From: an uncultured Bacillota bacterium
Lineage (GTDB): Bacteria > Bacillota_I > Bacilli_A > RF39 > UBA660
Assembly: GCA_946407495.1 (NCBI GenBank)
Contig: CAMJOB010000001.1
Span: 73,549 to 120,036 of the forward strand
Length of the DNA: 46,488 bases
Direction of reading: 5' to 3'
Shown here: piece by piece, positions 32,383-40,984 of the stretch
Numbering within the stretch: the stretch's first letter is position 1
How the letters are laid out: every line of letters starts with the position of its first letter
Translations under genes and position numbers: made by a program
Notes under the pieces: generated by a model
Database searches by the model: none
What the model saw: the letters and a program-made list of their open reading frames with translations, nothing else
What the model was told of the DNA's origin: nothing

Positions 32383-32808
32383 TTATTTCAATTTTAAATT
32401 ATCAGCTAACTCATTAAGACCACATATTTTAAGTGCATGTTGTAATTCATGCACGTAATTTGCACAGAGATATAACATACCTTTACTTCCGTTTATAGAA
32501 GCACTAAACAGATATTTATCATTATGTTTAAAGATAATACTACTATCTTCAAAATAATATTTATCTTCATCATCCATACTTTGTTCAAATCCATTTGCTT
32601 TAAGTATCTCGGGAGTAATTGGAATAGGTTCTAACAAGTCAATTATATAATCACTCGTCATATTTACTCTTACTTTTACTTCTGGATGAATAAGATGTAT
32701 CCAACCTTTTGTAGAAATTTCTTCAATAATATAATTATATCCTTGATATTTGACGTAATCGCCTATCATTAATTCTGTTACTTTCATATATTTTCTATTT
32801 ATTACCAA
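32383..32808 (-). CDS. Hypothetical protein
   Basis: 141 aa ORF. Confidence 0.75.
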   Translation of the reverse strand: MVINRKYMKVTELMIGDYVKYQGYNYIIEEISTKGWIHLIHPEVKVRVNMTSDYIIDLLEPIPITPEILKANGFEQSMDDEDKYYFEDSSIIFKHNDKYLFSASINGSKGMLYLCANYVHELQHALKICGLNELADNLKLK

Positions 32809-33218
32809 TGACTATCTGCAAAGAAAAATACTGTATCATCAGGTAATTTCTTTATTGCTTCTATAGCTCTAGCTTTATTTCTTTTTTCTCTCTCTTCCCA
32901 TTTTATTCCTTCTTCATAAGGTTCATAATCGGGACAATTAAGACAATCAAAACTGCCATAATGATTAGGATCTCTGACGTCATAACAATCATACCAATGT
33001 CCTTCAATGACATCATTATAATTTAAATGACAGATCCCTTTAGTTTTTTTAGTAAACTTAGTAAATTCGCCACTACCCCAATATTCATCTTCCCAATCTA
33101 CATAATCAGCACCGATTGTTATTTCTGCTGCTGTCTCAGAAGAACTATCTGGAGCATTATCAAATATTCTTTGAAGATCTGATATTTTACCAACAAATAA
33201 TAAATTACAGTGTGCCAT
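32802..33218 (-). CDS. Hypothetical protein
   Basis: Track ORF 32802-33251; start moved to MAHCNLLF at 33218 because it has the arm's AATTATG context and nearly removes the overlap. Confidence 0.7.
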   Translation of the reverse strand: MAHCNLLFVGKISDLQRIFDNAPDSSSETAAEITIGADYVDWEDEYWGSGEFTKFTKKTKGICHLNYNDVIEGHWYDCYDVRDPNHYGSFDCLNCPDYEPYEEGIKWEEREKRNKARAIEAIKKLPDDTVFFFADSHW

Positions 33219-33471
33219 AATTAATTTGTCGTTTCCTTTGTATTTTAACATTTTTATGTTTTATCCAACTCGTAGAGGTAAAATAACCACAATTATCACA
33301 CTTCCATAAATAGCCGCCTTGCGAGTCCATATCAAAACATCTTAGAGGTTGTCCACAACAAGGACAAATACCATTATTAAAATGTCTACGTTCTGCTATG
33401 TTTGCCCAAATAATACCTCCAACAATAAATGTTATTATTAATATACTAAATGTAATTAATATTGTTTCCAT
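33205..33471 (-). CDS. Small membrane protein with zinc-ribbon
   Basis: N-terminal TM helix, then CPCCGQPL...WKCDNCGYF. Confidence 0.78.
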   Translation of the reverse strand: METILITFSILIITFIVGGIIWANIAERRHFNNGICPCCGQPLRCFDMDSQGGYLWKCDNCGYFTSTSWIKHKNVKIQRKRQINYGTL

Positions 33472-33473
33472 AA

Positions 33474-34259
33474 TTAATTTTTCTCGTGAACAAATTTTAT
33501 GACTCCATTTTCATCTTCTTTAAAAGCAAAATCACTTTCTTCTCTTCTAACAAATCTTTCAAATCTTATTACTTTCTTTTCATCTTCATCCCATCTGTAA
33601 CCCTCTAATTTCATTTTTTCAAAGAGAGTTTCACGCTGTTCTTTAGTGGCTGGATGAAGAATTTTAGCATCTGCCCAGCAACAAGTATGATGTTCACCTA
33701 AACAAAAATGGTCTTCAGAATCGTAATCACAATAACATATTACTTTTTCACCAAATTCATATTTTAATAATTCTTTAAATATAAAAATTCCATTGGAAGC
33801 AGAATCTGAATGAAAAAGCACATCACCATCTTTTGCATCTTTAATTGTCCAAAGTCTTGCTGCATTATCAATATTCCAATCATAACTATTAGGTGTACCA
33901 CTTTTAGATATTGTTCTATAATACCCTTTTACAACTTCATTTATATAAAGGGTGAGACCATTAAACACAACCCAATCACCCTCCTTGAACTTTGGCTCAA
34001 CCTTATTGGCAGACTTCTGCTCACCTTGCTTTTCAAGCCAAGCAAGAATATCATCAATATAGATGTCAGCAAAGTATATTTTATTGCCCTTTTTTAAAGC
34101 ATTCATTCCACAAATTATTGCTTTCCTTATCCTCTCATCATCTGACTCTTTAAGTTCAGGAAAGATTTGTTCTATAACTGGCTTTAAGTCTTGTTTTATA
34201 GCTTTATGAATTGCTTTAGCCTCATCTAAAGCCTCTTTATATCTCTGTTCGTAATCCAT
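33474..34259 (-). CDS. Modular hypothetical protein, IFPELKE/WLEKQG family member 3
   Basis: QIFPELKESDDERIRKAI, ILAWLEKQGEQ, PKFKEGDWVVFNG, WTIKDAKDGDVLF, PATKEQRETLFEKMKLEGYRW. Confidence 0.82.
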   Translation of the reverse strand: MDYEQRYKEALDEAKAIHKAIKQDLKPVIEQIFPELKESDDERIRKAIICGMNALKKGNKIYFADIYIDDILAWLEKQGEQKSANKVEPKFKEGDWVVFNGLTLYINEVVKGYYRTISKSGTPNSYDWNIDNAARLWTIKDAKDGDVLFHSDSASNGIFIFKELLKYEFGEKVICYCDYDSEDHFCLGEHHTCCWADAKILHPATKEQRETLFEKMKLEGYRWDEDEKKVIRFERFVRREESDFAFKEDENGVIKFVHEKN

Positions 34260-34569
34260 AATGTTCTAAATTATTTGCTATTTTATGTTTTATTGTATCA
34301 AGAGTTTTATTAAGATATTCAATAATATGTTTTTCTGGATTAATAATTTCAAATTTTTGCCATCCTTTAGGATAATAACAAATGCCAGAAATAAAATACA
34401 AATCATAATGATTTCCTACTTTTAATTCTATTTCTATGCATCCATCTTTTCTATAATATCTTTTATCATAAGGATAAACACTTTCAAAAAATTCACCAAG
34501 ACATTCTGAAAAACGAATTGGATTATCTTTTGTTACATTTTTATATCCAAGAGTTTCAAAATCAATCAT
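34237..34569 (-). CDS. Hypothetical protein
   Basis: 110 aa ORF. Confidence 0.7.
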   Translation of the reverse strand: MIDFETLGYKNVTKDNPIRFSECLGEFFESVYPYDKRYYRKDGCIEIELKVGNHYDLYFISGICYYPKGWQKFEIINPEKHIIEYLNKTLDTIKHKIANNLEHYGLRTEI

Positions 34570-34571
34570 AA

Positions 34572-34721
34572 CTATAAATAACTACATGATGTACTAATTT
34601 TTTCATTACCTAAGTATAAGCCTACATTAATTTTTTGTAAACCATGTTCATCATCGTATTCACTCCAAACGTCTATTTTTAGGTTTTCTTTTAAAAATTG
34701 TGTTAAATCTTCTGGTGTCAT
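34572..34721 (-). CDS. Small hypothetical protein (MTPEDLTQFLKENLKIDVWSEYDDEHGLQKINVGLYLGNEKISTSCSYL)
   Basis: 49 aa ORF, AATTATG start context, ends TAG then TTA TGA. Confidence 0.55.
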   Translation of the reverse strand: MTPEDLTQFLKENLKIDVWSEYDDEHGLQKINVGLYLGNEKISTSCSYL

Positions 34722-35044
34722 AATTTAAGTATATTATTCTATATTTAAAATTTTCAATATTTGATGGTGATAGGGGTATTTCTGGAACTAATTCTATTGG
34801 AATAGATGTAATTATATGATTAAATATCATATTATTTTGAATAAAAACAAGTAAATGCTTTAAAACTAACAATACCATAAAATGGATTTTGGATTCCATC
34901 TCTGAGATTTGAAAATGTTTCTGGAATTGCTCTCATAACAAATCCGTTAGCTGTACTACCGTCAAATCCTGACATATTTTTTTGCTTTTGTTTCGATAAA
35001 AACTGAATGATTATCTTTGATACTATATCTGTATCAAAATCAAA

Positions 35045-35227
35045 TTAAAATCTTTTCCAACCTGATGCTAAACCACTACCGCTTAACCAACCTATACAGA
35101 ATTTTCCATCTTCATCATACATACAAAAAAACCACGGGAGTAAAGGTCTACATTCAATTGGTATATTAAAGTCTGTTTTTTCTTTAATTAATTTAGCTAT
35201 TTCGAAACTAACATAATCTTTTTCCAT
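35045..35227 (-). CDS. Hypothetical protein, possibly truncated
   Basis: 60 aa ORF; same frame stays open ~65 codons past its TAA. Confidence 0.55.
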   Translation of the reverse strand: MEKDYVSFEIAKLIKEKTDFNIPIECRPLLPWFFCMYDEDGKFCIGWLSGSGLASGWKRF

Positions 35228-35277
35228 ATTTTAAAATATTTACCCTTCCTTGTTCAAACAAGGAAGGGATATTAATA

Positions 35278-36024
35278 TTAATATTTTGTATAAAATGTTT
35301 TTTGAAAAGCTTTAAGATTAGGACCACCTGGAATAGCGAAAATAATTTTTTCAAAACCGTAATCCTTGGTATCTAACAAATGTTTAAAAGTCTGTGATAC
35401 AAAAGTAGGATCATTTTCAAATACTCCACAACCAAAAGCTCCAAGAATGAAAGTCTTAACTCCTTGTGCTTTTGCTGTTGATAGAACAAAATCAATACGT
35501 TGACGCATTGCGTGTTCAATATCTTTAGTATCTACATTATAGTTTTTACGAGCAACCTTAGCGTTAGGTGCAGCACAAGTAAGAACATCACACTTAGCAA
35601 TTGGATTGTATTCTGTGTCTACAAAAACAACGTCTGGAGAATATAATGCAAAGTTTTCGTATAAATCATAATTATTACAAAAACTATTTTTAACATATTC
35701 GTTTTTAAATTCCTTTAATATGTTGTAAAGGAATGAATCTTTACAAATCCATTCTTCTTGTGCAAGATGTACTTCTTTATAACCAAAACTACCTCCAGGA
35801 TGTCGGAAAGAAGCAAAATTTAAACAACAAAGTCTTTTTGAATCTTTGTATTTAGTAATTGCATCAGATGTTGTTAAAGCTTCTACTGTAATATCTATGT
35901 TAGTCGGATTAAAATCCGACATAACACGATATACACTTGTATTATTAATACAATTTTTAATTTCTTTACTGAACAACTCTTCCATTTTGGCAGTATGTTC
36001 ATGAGATTCATAAAAGTATGCCAT
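35278..36024 (-). CDS. DUF2263 / microbial PARG-like (TIGR02452-type) protein
   Basis: NFASFRHPGGSFGYKEVHLAQEEWICKDSFLY and ILGAFGCGVFENDP match the PARG-type macrodomain pattern. Start set at MAYFYES (36024) to avoid overlap. Confidence 0.88.
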   Translation of the reverse strand: MAYFYESHEHTAKMEELFSKEIKNCINNTSVYRVMSDFNPTNIDITVEALTTSDAITKYKDSKRLCCLNFASFRHPGGSFGYKEVHLAQEEWICKDSFLYNILKEFKNEYVKNSFCNNYDLYENFALYSPDVVFVDTEYNPIAKCDVLTCAAPNAKVARKNYNVDTKDIEHAMRQRIDFVLSTAKAQGVKTFILGAFGCGVFENDPTFVSQTFKHLLDTKDYGFEKIIFAIPGGPNLKAFQKTFYTKY

Positions 36025-36026
36025 AT

Positions 36027-36359
36027 TTATTCGTAATAAGCAATAGAGTCTAAAATACAATAAGGTGTTGTAGTATAAAGATCCTTTACTGGAGCAATAC
36101 GAGGAAATTGTGAAGAACTAAAAATTTCTTCAATTTCATCATCTGTATATTGTGGTTCATATACAATATCTCCTATTTCATTATCAGGATATTCGTCTTT
36201 AGTATATTCACAAACTTCAATCTTTTCGTCTGAGAATACGTCTTTAAAATGATTTCTTATATCCTCTGCAGACTCGCCTCCAACAAATACATAATCAATT
36301 GCATATGATGTGAAACATATGTCAATTCTAAATACTTGATATAATTTCTTTTCTCCCAT
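36027..36359 (-). CDS. Hypothetical protein
   Basis: 110 aa ORF. Confidence 0.75.
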   Translation of the reverse strand: MGEKKLYQVFRIDICFTSYAIDYVFVGGESAEDIRNHFKDVFSDEKIEVCEYTKDEYPDNEIGDIVYEPQYTDDEIEEIFSSSQFPRIAPVKDLYTTTPYCILDSIAYYE

Positions 36360-36361
36360 AA

Positions 36362-36847
36362 TTAATTACTTTTTATATAATGATAAATTGTATTATCTGG
36401 TACTTCATCATCATAAGGATTAGGATCTTCATTATCATTTCCTGTCATTATATACGATGTAGGTGAAAATAGATAGTTAAAAAGATAATCTTCATCATTG
36501 AAAATATCTTTTATAAAGTCTATAAGTTCATAAACATGATCAATTCCATACCAATCACTATCATTATCATGATCAATTTCTACTTCCACTCCAAGTTTTT
36601 CAAGAAACTTAATTAGTTTATTGATATATCTTTCTTGTTCATCGTTTTTAAAACATTCAAGTATACCTGTATAAAGATATGATACTCTATCCTCAATATC
36701 ATGATATATTCTATTTTCCCATCCAAATTCCTTCCTTACTATACATAAACTTTTTGGAATATTACTTAATGGTTCTTTAGTAATTACAATACTATGTACA
36801 GAACTTGAATTAGTTTCAAAGAGATTACGTCTAATTTGTTGTTTCAT
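36362..36847 (-). CDS. FETNSSS-family protein 4 of tandem array
   Basis: MKQQIRRNLFETNSSSVHSIVI; internal YLFNYLFSPTSYI shared with paralog. Confidence 0.88.
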   Translation of the reverse strand: MKQQIRRNLFETNSSSVHSIVITKEPLSNIPKSLCIVRKEFGWENRIYHDIEDRVSYLYTGILECFKNDEQERYINKLIKFLEKLGVEVEIDHDNDSDWYGIDHVYELIDFIKDIFNDEDYLFNYLFSPTSYIMTGNDNEDPNPYDDEVPDNTIYHYIKSN

Positions 36848-37326
36848 ACGTCTTCAATATTAAACTTTATTAAATTTGTTGGCTTTACTATTTGCTCTTC
36901 CCAATAATTGTTATCGTAACAACCAATGTATGAATCTTCACTGAAAAGATAGTTCATTAGTGTTGTACTATTCTCAAGAATATCAATTAGAAAATCTGAT
37001 ATATCATATATATCGTTAATAACATCTCTAAAGAAAGGATATTCAAGAGGATTAGTAAAGATACACTTTATATTAAATTCTTGAAGATACTTTTTGATTT
37101 TATTCATGTCTTCTACTGTATCATCAGAAAAAGCTATTATTTGCCTATAAAGGAAATTAGCTTTCTTTTGTACAGTATCAGGAGAACAATAATCAATTGG
37201 TTCCAGTTCAAATTTTATTTCTTTGGGAAGATCCTCGTAAATATTTTGTCCATGATTTCCAATAACAAGAGTATGTACTGAACTTGAATTGGTCTCGAAA
37301 AGACCTCGTCTTATTTGTACTTTCAT
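36844..37326 (-). CDS. FETNSSS-family protein 3 of tandem array
   Basis: MKVQIRRGLFETNSSSVHTLVI; start at 37326 by family alignment rather than 37350; ATGA coupling to the next gene. Confidence 0.88.
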   Translation of the reverse strand: MKVQIRRGLFETNSSSVHTLVIGNHGQNIYEDLPKEIKFELEPIDYCSPDTVQKKANFLYRQIIAFSDDTVEDMNKIKKYLQEFNIKCIFTNPLEYPFFRDVINDIYDISDFLIDILENSTTLMNYLFSEDSYIGCYDNNYWEEQIVKPTNLIKFNIEDV

Positions 37327-37327
37327 A

Positions 37328-37609
37328 TTAATCGTGTCCGTAATAACCAAATGCTACTATTTTATCACCAGATGGAGAAGTATACTTTTCAAAGAAGGTT
37401 TCATATTCATCACCAAAATCTTCAAAATTTGATATCCAATCTGGATCATAATTCTCTATTTCTGAAATAGGAATTAGTCGATCTTCGTCATAACTATAGA
37501 AAAGCTTTCCTTCTCTCCATTTATCAATTTCACTTTCTGGCACAATAGTTAAACTGTGCACAGAAGATGAATTTGTTTCAAAAAGACCATGTCTAATTTG
37601 TACTTTCAT
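37328..37609 (-). CDS. FETNSSS-family protein 2 of tandem array (short)
   Basis: MKVQIRHGLFETNSSSVHSLTI. Confidence 0.88.
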   Translation of the reverse strand: MKVQIRHGLFETNSSSVHSLTIVPESEIDKWREGKLFYSYDEDRLIPISEIENYDPDWISNFEDFGDEYETFFEKYTSPSGDKIVAFGYYGHD

Positions 37610-37611
37610 AA

Positions 37612-38154
37612 TTAATAAATTAAAATTTTCATACCATCAGAAGAATAAGCTTCATCAGAATAGATTAAACTATTTTCTCCTGTGATATATGTTTTAAAAA
37701 CATCAATAAAATTCTTCATATTGATCTTGTCACATTCAAACCAAGTTCCCTTATTTTTTATAGATTCTTCATCAATAATAACATCTGTTATATTTTCATG
37801 TCCTCGACGTTTAAGTTCAGAAAGAATTATATCTTTAACATCTTCTATGAGTGCATCATTTGGATGAAGATTATTAAAAAGATAATTAAGTAAAACTTGT
37901 ACTTTAGCTTCCCAATTCATAAATATGATATACACACTAGATTCTTCATATCCAGAAGGAAGGTCAAGACCTTCAACAACTACAATGTTATTATAATCAT
38001 CAAAATTGAGTCCATAATCAAATTCAGATTCATCAATATTCTTCCAAAATATATGCTTAATTGTATCTTCAATCTTATTAGATTCACAACAAGTTAAAGA
38101 ATGTGTAGAACTTGAATTCGTTTCAAATATTCTAGGTCTAATTTGTAACTTCAT
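37612..38154 (-). CDS. FETNSSS-family protein 1 of tandem array
   Basis: MKLQIRPRIFETNSSSTHSLTC; start at 38154 by family alignment, overlapping the end of the radical SAM gene by 17 nt. Confidence 0.87.
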   Translation of the reverse strand: MKLQIRPRIFETNSSSTHSLTCCESNKIEDTIKHIFWKNIDESEFDYGLNFDDYNNIVVVEGLDLPSGYEESSVYIIFMNWEAKVQVLLNYLFNNLHPNDALIEDVKDIILSELKRRGHENITDVIIDEESIKNKGTWFECDKINMKNFIDVFKTYITGENSLIYSDEAYSSDGMKILIY

Positions 38155-39034
38155 TTTTAGATGTAATAAATTTAAACATTTCATCAATAGTCTTATCTCC
38201 AATAGGGTATCTTTCAGAAGCAATAGAATTTTTAGAAAACTCACCTTTTACCATATCTATATAAAAAGTGTATTTACCATCATCACCCATGTAGAACTCT
38301 TCCCATTCTTTATCACTAAGAAGTCTTTTAACATCAAGTTGATTTAGAGAAAGATTATCGAATGAAATAAGTTGAAAATAATTATTAGCAATAATCTTTG
38401 GAAGTTCTTCTTTAAGATACTTCCAATTCTTATCAATAATATATTGGTTATCATCACTATATGATATTCCTCTTTGAAGATATTTATATCCAAGTACAAG
38501 AACTTTAAGGTTGTTTCCTTTCAGCTTGTTTATATCATCTTCAGAAAGAATACCATTAATAGTGTGAAGTACAGCATTTGGTATTTCTTTAATCTTATCA
38601 ATAAAATCTTGATTATAATGATTATAAGAAATACCAATACCGTAAATTAATTTGTTATCAATAAGCCTTTTAATAAAATCGTAATTATTTATAAACTGCT
38701 TTTGATGAACAGTAATATTTGCAAATACTTTTTTAGTTTTAAGGAAATTAAGGAACTCTTCAAGTTGTGGATGATTTAAATCATTTCCATTAAGTGCCAT
38801 TTCGGTATAAGGATGTAGTGTTTCAATAAATTTATACTTAAATAAATCACCATGTTTACCTTCCTTAGTACATCCTTCATAACACCAAGGACATCCAATT
38901 GAACACTTATCTGTAATTTTTACATCACAATTTTCAGCAAATGAAGGAATAAATTCATCATCATTTGTCTTTCTTATTTTAGTTCCATCTTGAAGAATTA
39001 CAACTGTATAATTTCCGTTTTTATAAATATTCAT
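38138..39034 (-). CDS. Radical SAM protein
   Basis: DVKITDKCSIGCPWCYEGC (CxxxCxxC) followed by MALNGNDLNHPQLEEFL; terminates at TAG. Confidence 0.87.
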   Translation of the reverse strand: MNIYKNGNYTVVILQDGTKIRKTNDDEFIPSFAENCDVKITDKCSIGCPWCYEGCTKEGKHGDLFKYKFIETLHPYTEMALNGNDLNHPQLEEFLNFLKTKKVFANITVHQKQFINNYDFIKRLIDNKLIYGIGISYNHYNQDFIDKIKEIPNAVLHTINGILSEDDINKLKGNNLKVLVLGYKYLQRGISYSDDNQYIIDKNWKYLKEELPKIIANNYFQLISFDNLSLNQLDVKRLLSDKEWEEFYMGDDGKYTFYIDMVKGEFSKNSIASERYPIGDKTIDEMFKFITSKNEVTN

Positions 39035-39049
39035 AAATCTATTATTTAA

Positions 39050-39499
39050 TTAAAGTATATCATCGTCATAATCGGTTTCAACTACCTCAAATTTCTTATC
39101 GGTATTTGTTTCTACAATATTACTTATATGTTGAAACCATAAACAATCAACCTCATTATCAATTCGATAATATACGAAAATAAGTTTTCCTAAATCTTTT
39201 GGTGTAAAACGTAATGTAGATGCACGATTGCAAATACCATTGATTATATTTAGATTATCAATATCTTCATCTGTTTTAGGAGATACGATTTTACAAAATA
39301 CATCATCACATTCGCCAAAAGGATCATAGTCAAGAGTCTTGATAGTACAAGGCTCTAACTTATTAATGACTACAAGTTTACAAGCATTTTCGTATCTTTT
39401 ACAATCTGCTTCTGTACCAAACTCGGTATTGTCATATGCTACATATACTGTTTCTTTAACAGTTGTAGTTATTTGATTTTCTTTTACTACTTTTTCCAT
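39050..39499 (-). CDS. Hypothetical protein
   Basis: Start set at MEKVVKEN to avoid overlap with the upstream gene. Confidence 0.7.
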   Translation of the reverse strand: MEKVVKENQITTTVKETVYVAYDNTEFGTEADCKRYENACKLVVINKLEPCTIKTLDYDPFGECDDVFCKIVSPKTDEDIDNLNIINGICNRASTLRFTPKDLGKLIFVYYRIDNEVDCLWFQHISNIVETNTDKKFEVVETDYDDDIL

Positions 39500-39500
39500 A

Positions 39501-39788
39501 TTACATATTTTGATAAAGTTTTTCCTGTAAAGCGTATCCAAGAAGTAACCAAATCTTATCTTCGATTCTCTTCAAACAAATTTCTTTACCAATCTCTTCA
39601 TTATAATTATTTGGATCAACACAAGTTGTTGATTCTCTAACTGTAAATCCATTCTTCATTCGTACTTCTACGAAAGTAACAGGCTTATCAAATGGCTTTA
39701 ATGTTGTGCAATATACATCCTGCATATTTGCCTTTACGTCTTCCTCTGTTACAGTGTTTTGCTTTTTGTAATAATTTGTTTCAGTCAT
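39501..39788 (-). CDS. Phage_gp49_66 family protein
   Basis: VRMKNGFTVRESTTCVDPNNYNEEIGKEICLKRIEDKIWLLLGY. Confidence 0.88.
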   Translation of the reverse strand: MTETNYYKKQNTVTEEDVKANMQDVYCTTLKPFDKPVTFVEVRMKNGFTVRESTTCVDPNNYNEEIGKEICLKRIEDKIWLLLGYALQEKLYQNM

Positions 39789-40032
39789 AATTAGGGTAAA
39801 TAAAATTATAAAGTTTAGTAAATATTTTATTAATTATATGGTCTTCATCTTCTGTATCATGTATACAATCTATATTAAAATCACCTTTAATTATATAAAC
39901 AATAATTGGAACAAATATGATTATACAATAATATAGAATATGTGAAAGAACTAATAAAAAGAAACCTACAGGTAATATTAAACAATACAATAATCTATGT
40001 ATTATTTTTATGATATTAAATAGTATTTTCAT
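39781..40032 (-). CDS. Hypothetical membrane protein
   Basis: Hydrophobic LLYCLILPVGFFLLVLSHILYYCIIIFVPIIVYII. Confidence 0.7.
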   Translation of the reverse strand: MKILFNIIKIIHRLLYCLILPVGFFLLVLSHILYYCIIIFVPIIVYIIKGDFNIDCIHDTEDEDHIINKIFTKLYNFIYPNYD

Positions 40033-40462
40033 TATATATAGGTATATTTTCTATATGAGCACGCTCAGTAAGAACTTTCATATAAGCTCTCATAGCTGCA
40101 AGTTGCTCGTCGTAAATTTCTCTAGGACAAGTAGGAGTAAAAGGTAATGTACCATTATCCCAACTTTCAACCATTTTCTTAAGACCTTCATAACGATTCT
40201 CGAGTTGAATACACTCAGCTCTAAATCTCTCTTTATAATCAGAAGAAACCATTAACTTAGCAGTTTCTGCAAGTTCTTTGTTTTTGATTTCATGATAATG
40301 TTCCTCAAATATTTCTTTAGGAAACCAATACTTATATCCTTCTTCATAAGTTATTTCATAACCGTCACCTTTATTACCATTTATTTGATAATAACCACGT
40401 CTAATTGCTTCTTCTGCTGTCATAGGAACAGCGTCTATTATTTTAATACCAATATACTTCAT
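40016..40462 (-). CDS. Hypothetical phage protein
   Basis: DAVPMTAEEA...GYEITYEEGYKYWFPKEIFEEHY...DYKERFRAE...LPFTPTCPREIYDEQLAAMRAYMKVLTERA. Confidence 0.8.
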   Translation of the reverse strand: MKYIGIKIIDAVPMTAEEAIRRGYYQINGNKGDGYEITYEEGYKYWFPKEIFEEHYHEIKNKELAETAKLMVSSDYKERFRAECIQLENRYEGLKKMVESWDNGTLPFTPTCPREIYDEQLAAMRAYMKVLTERAHIENIPIYNENTI

Positions 40463-40468
40463 AAAATT

Positions 40469-40981
40469 TTAATTATTAAATAAAGAAATAAAATCTTCTA
40501 CATCGAGATAATCTATACCGAAATTTTTGGCAGTCTTCTTATCAGAATCTGAAAAATCCCCAGGTTTACCCGAAGCATCACCTACCATTAGCATTGTTTC
40601 TTTAGTATTTAAAATGCTATATTTTCTAAGTAATGTTTCAAGCATTGCTATATTAGGTTTTCTGTATTCATTAGCTTTATCATCATTGGTACAATACATA
40701 CCATCTACGATTATATTAGTATCACCTAAATAATCAAAAATTGCTTGCTTTACATATTCAAATTTAGCAGCAAAAGATTTTCGATTTACAAATCCTTTTT
40801 CGATTCCTCCTTGATTTGATACAATAAATATATATTCTGGTTTAAGTTTGTCTAATGTACTTAATACTCTAAGATCAATTTCCATATCCCAAACACCAGC
40901 TGGAAATGTCTTTCCAGATATAGTATTTATTATTGTTCCATCAAGGTCGAAAAATAGTACGTTTTTATTTGCAATATCCAT
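40469..40981 (-). CDS. PNKP-type polynucleotide 3'-phosphatase (HAD superfamily)
   Basis: FFDLDGTIINTISGKTFP, VSNQGGIEKG, YRKPNIAMLE, VGDASGKPGDFSDSDKKTAKNFG. Confidence 0.92.
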   Translation of the reverse strand: MDIANKNVLFFDLDGTIINTISGKTFPAGVWDMEIDLRVLSTLDKLKPEYIFIVSNQGGIEKGFVNRKSFAAKFEYVKQAIFDYLGDTNIIVDGMYCTNDDKANEYRKPNIAMLETLLRKYSILNTKETMLMVGDASGKPGDFSDSDKKTAKNFGIDYLDVEDFISLFNN

Positions 40982-40984
40982 TTA

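Noticed and set aside
36025-36060. N-terminal extension MYFRLYCLLRIN of the PARG-like ORF
   Set aside because: Overlaps the end of the upstream gene; MAYFYES at 36024 fits gene spacing better.
38155-38244. N-terminal extension of FETNSSS protein 1 (MSFLKILLLLKDTLLEIRLLMKCLNLLHLK)
   Set aside because: Lies inside the radical SAM gene; the family alignment puts the start at MKLQIRP.
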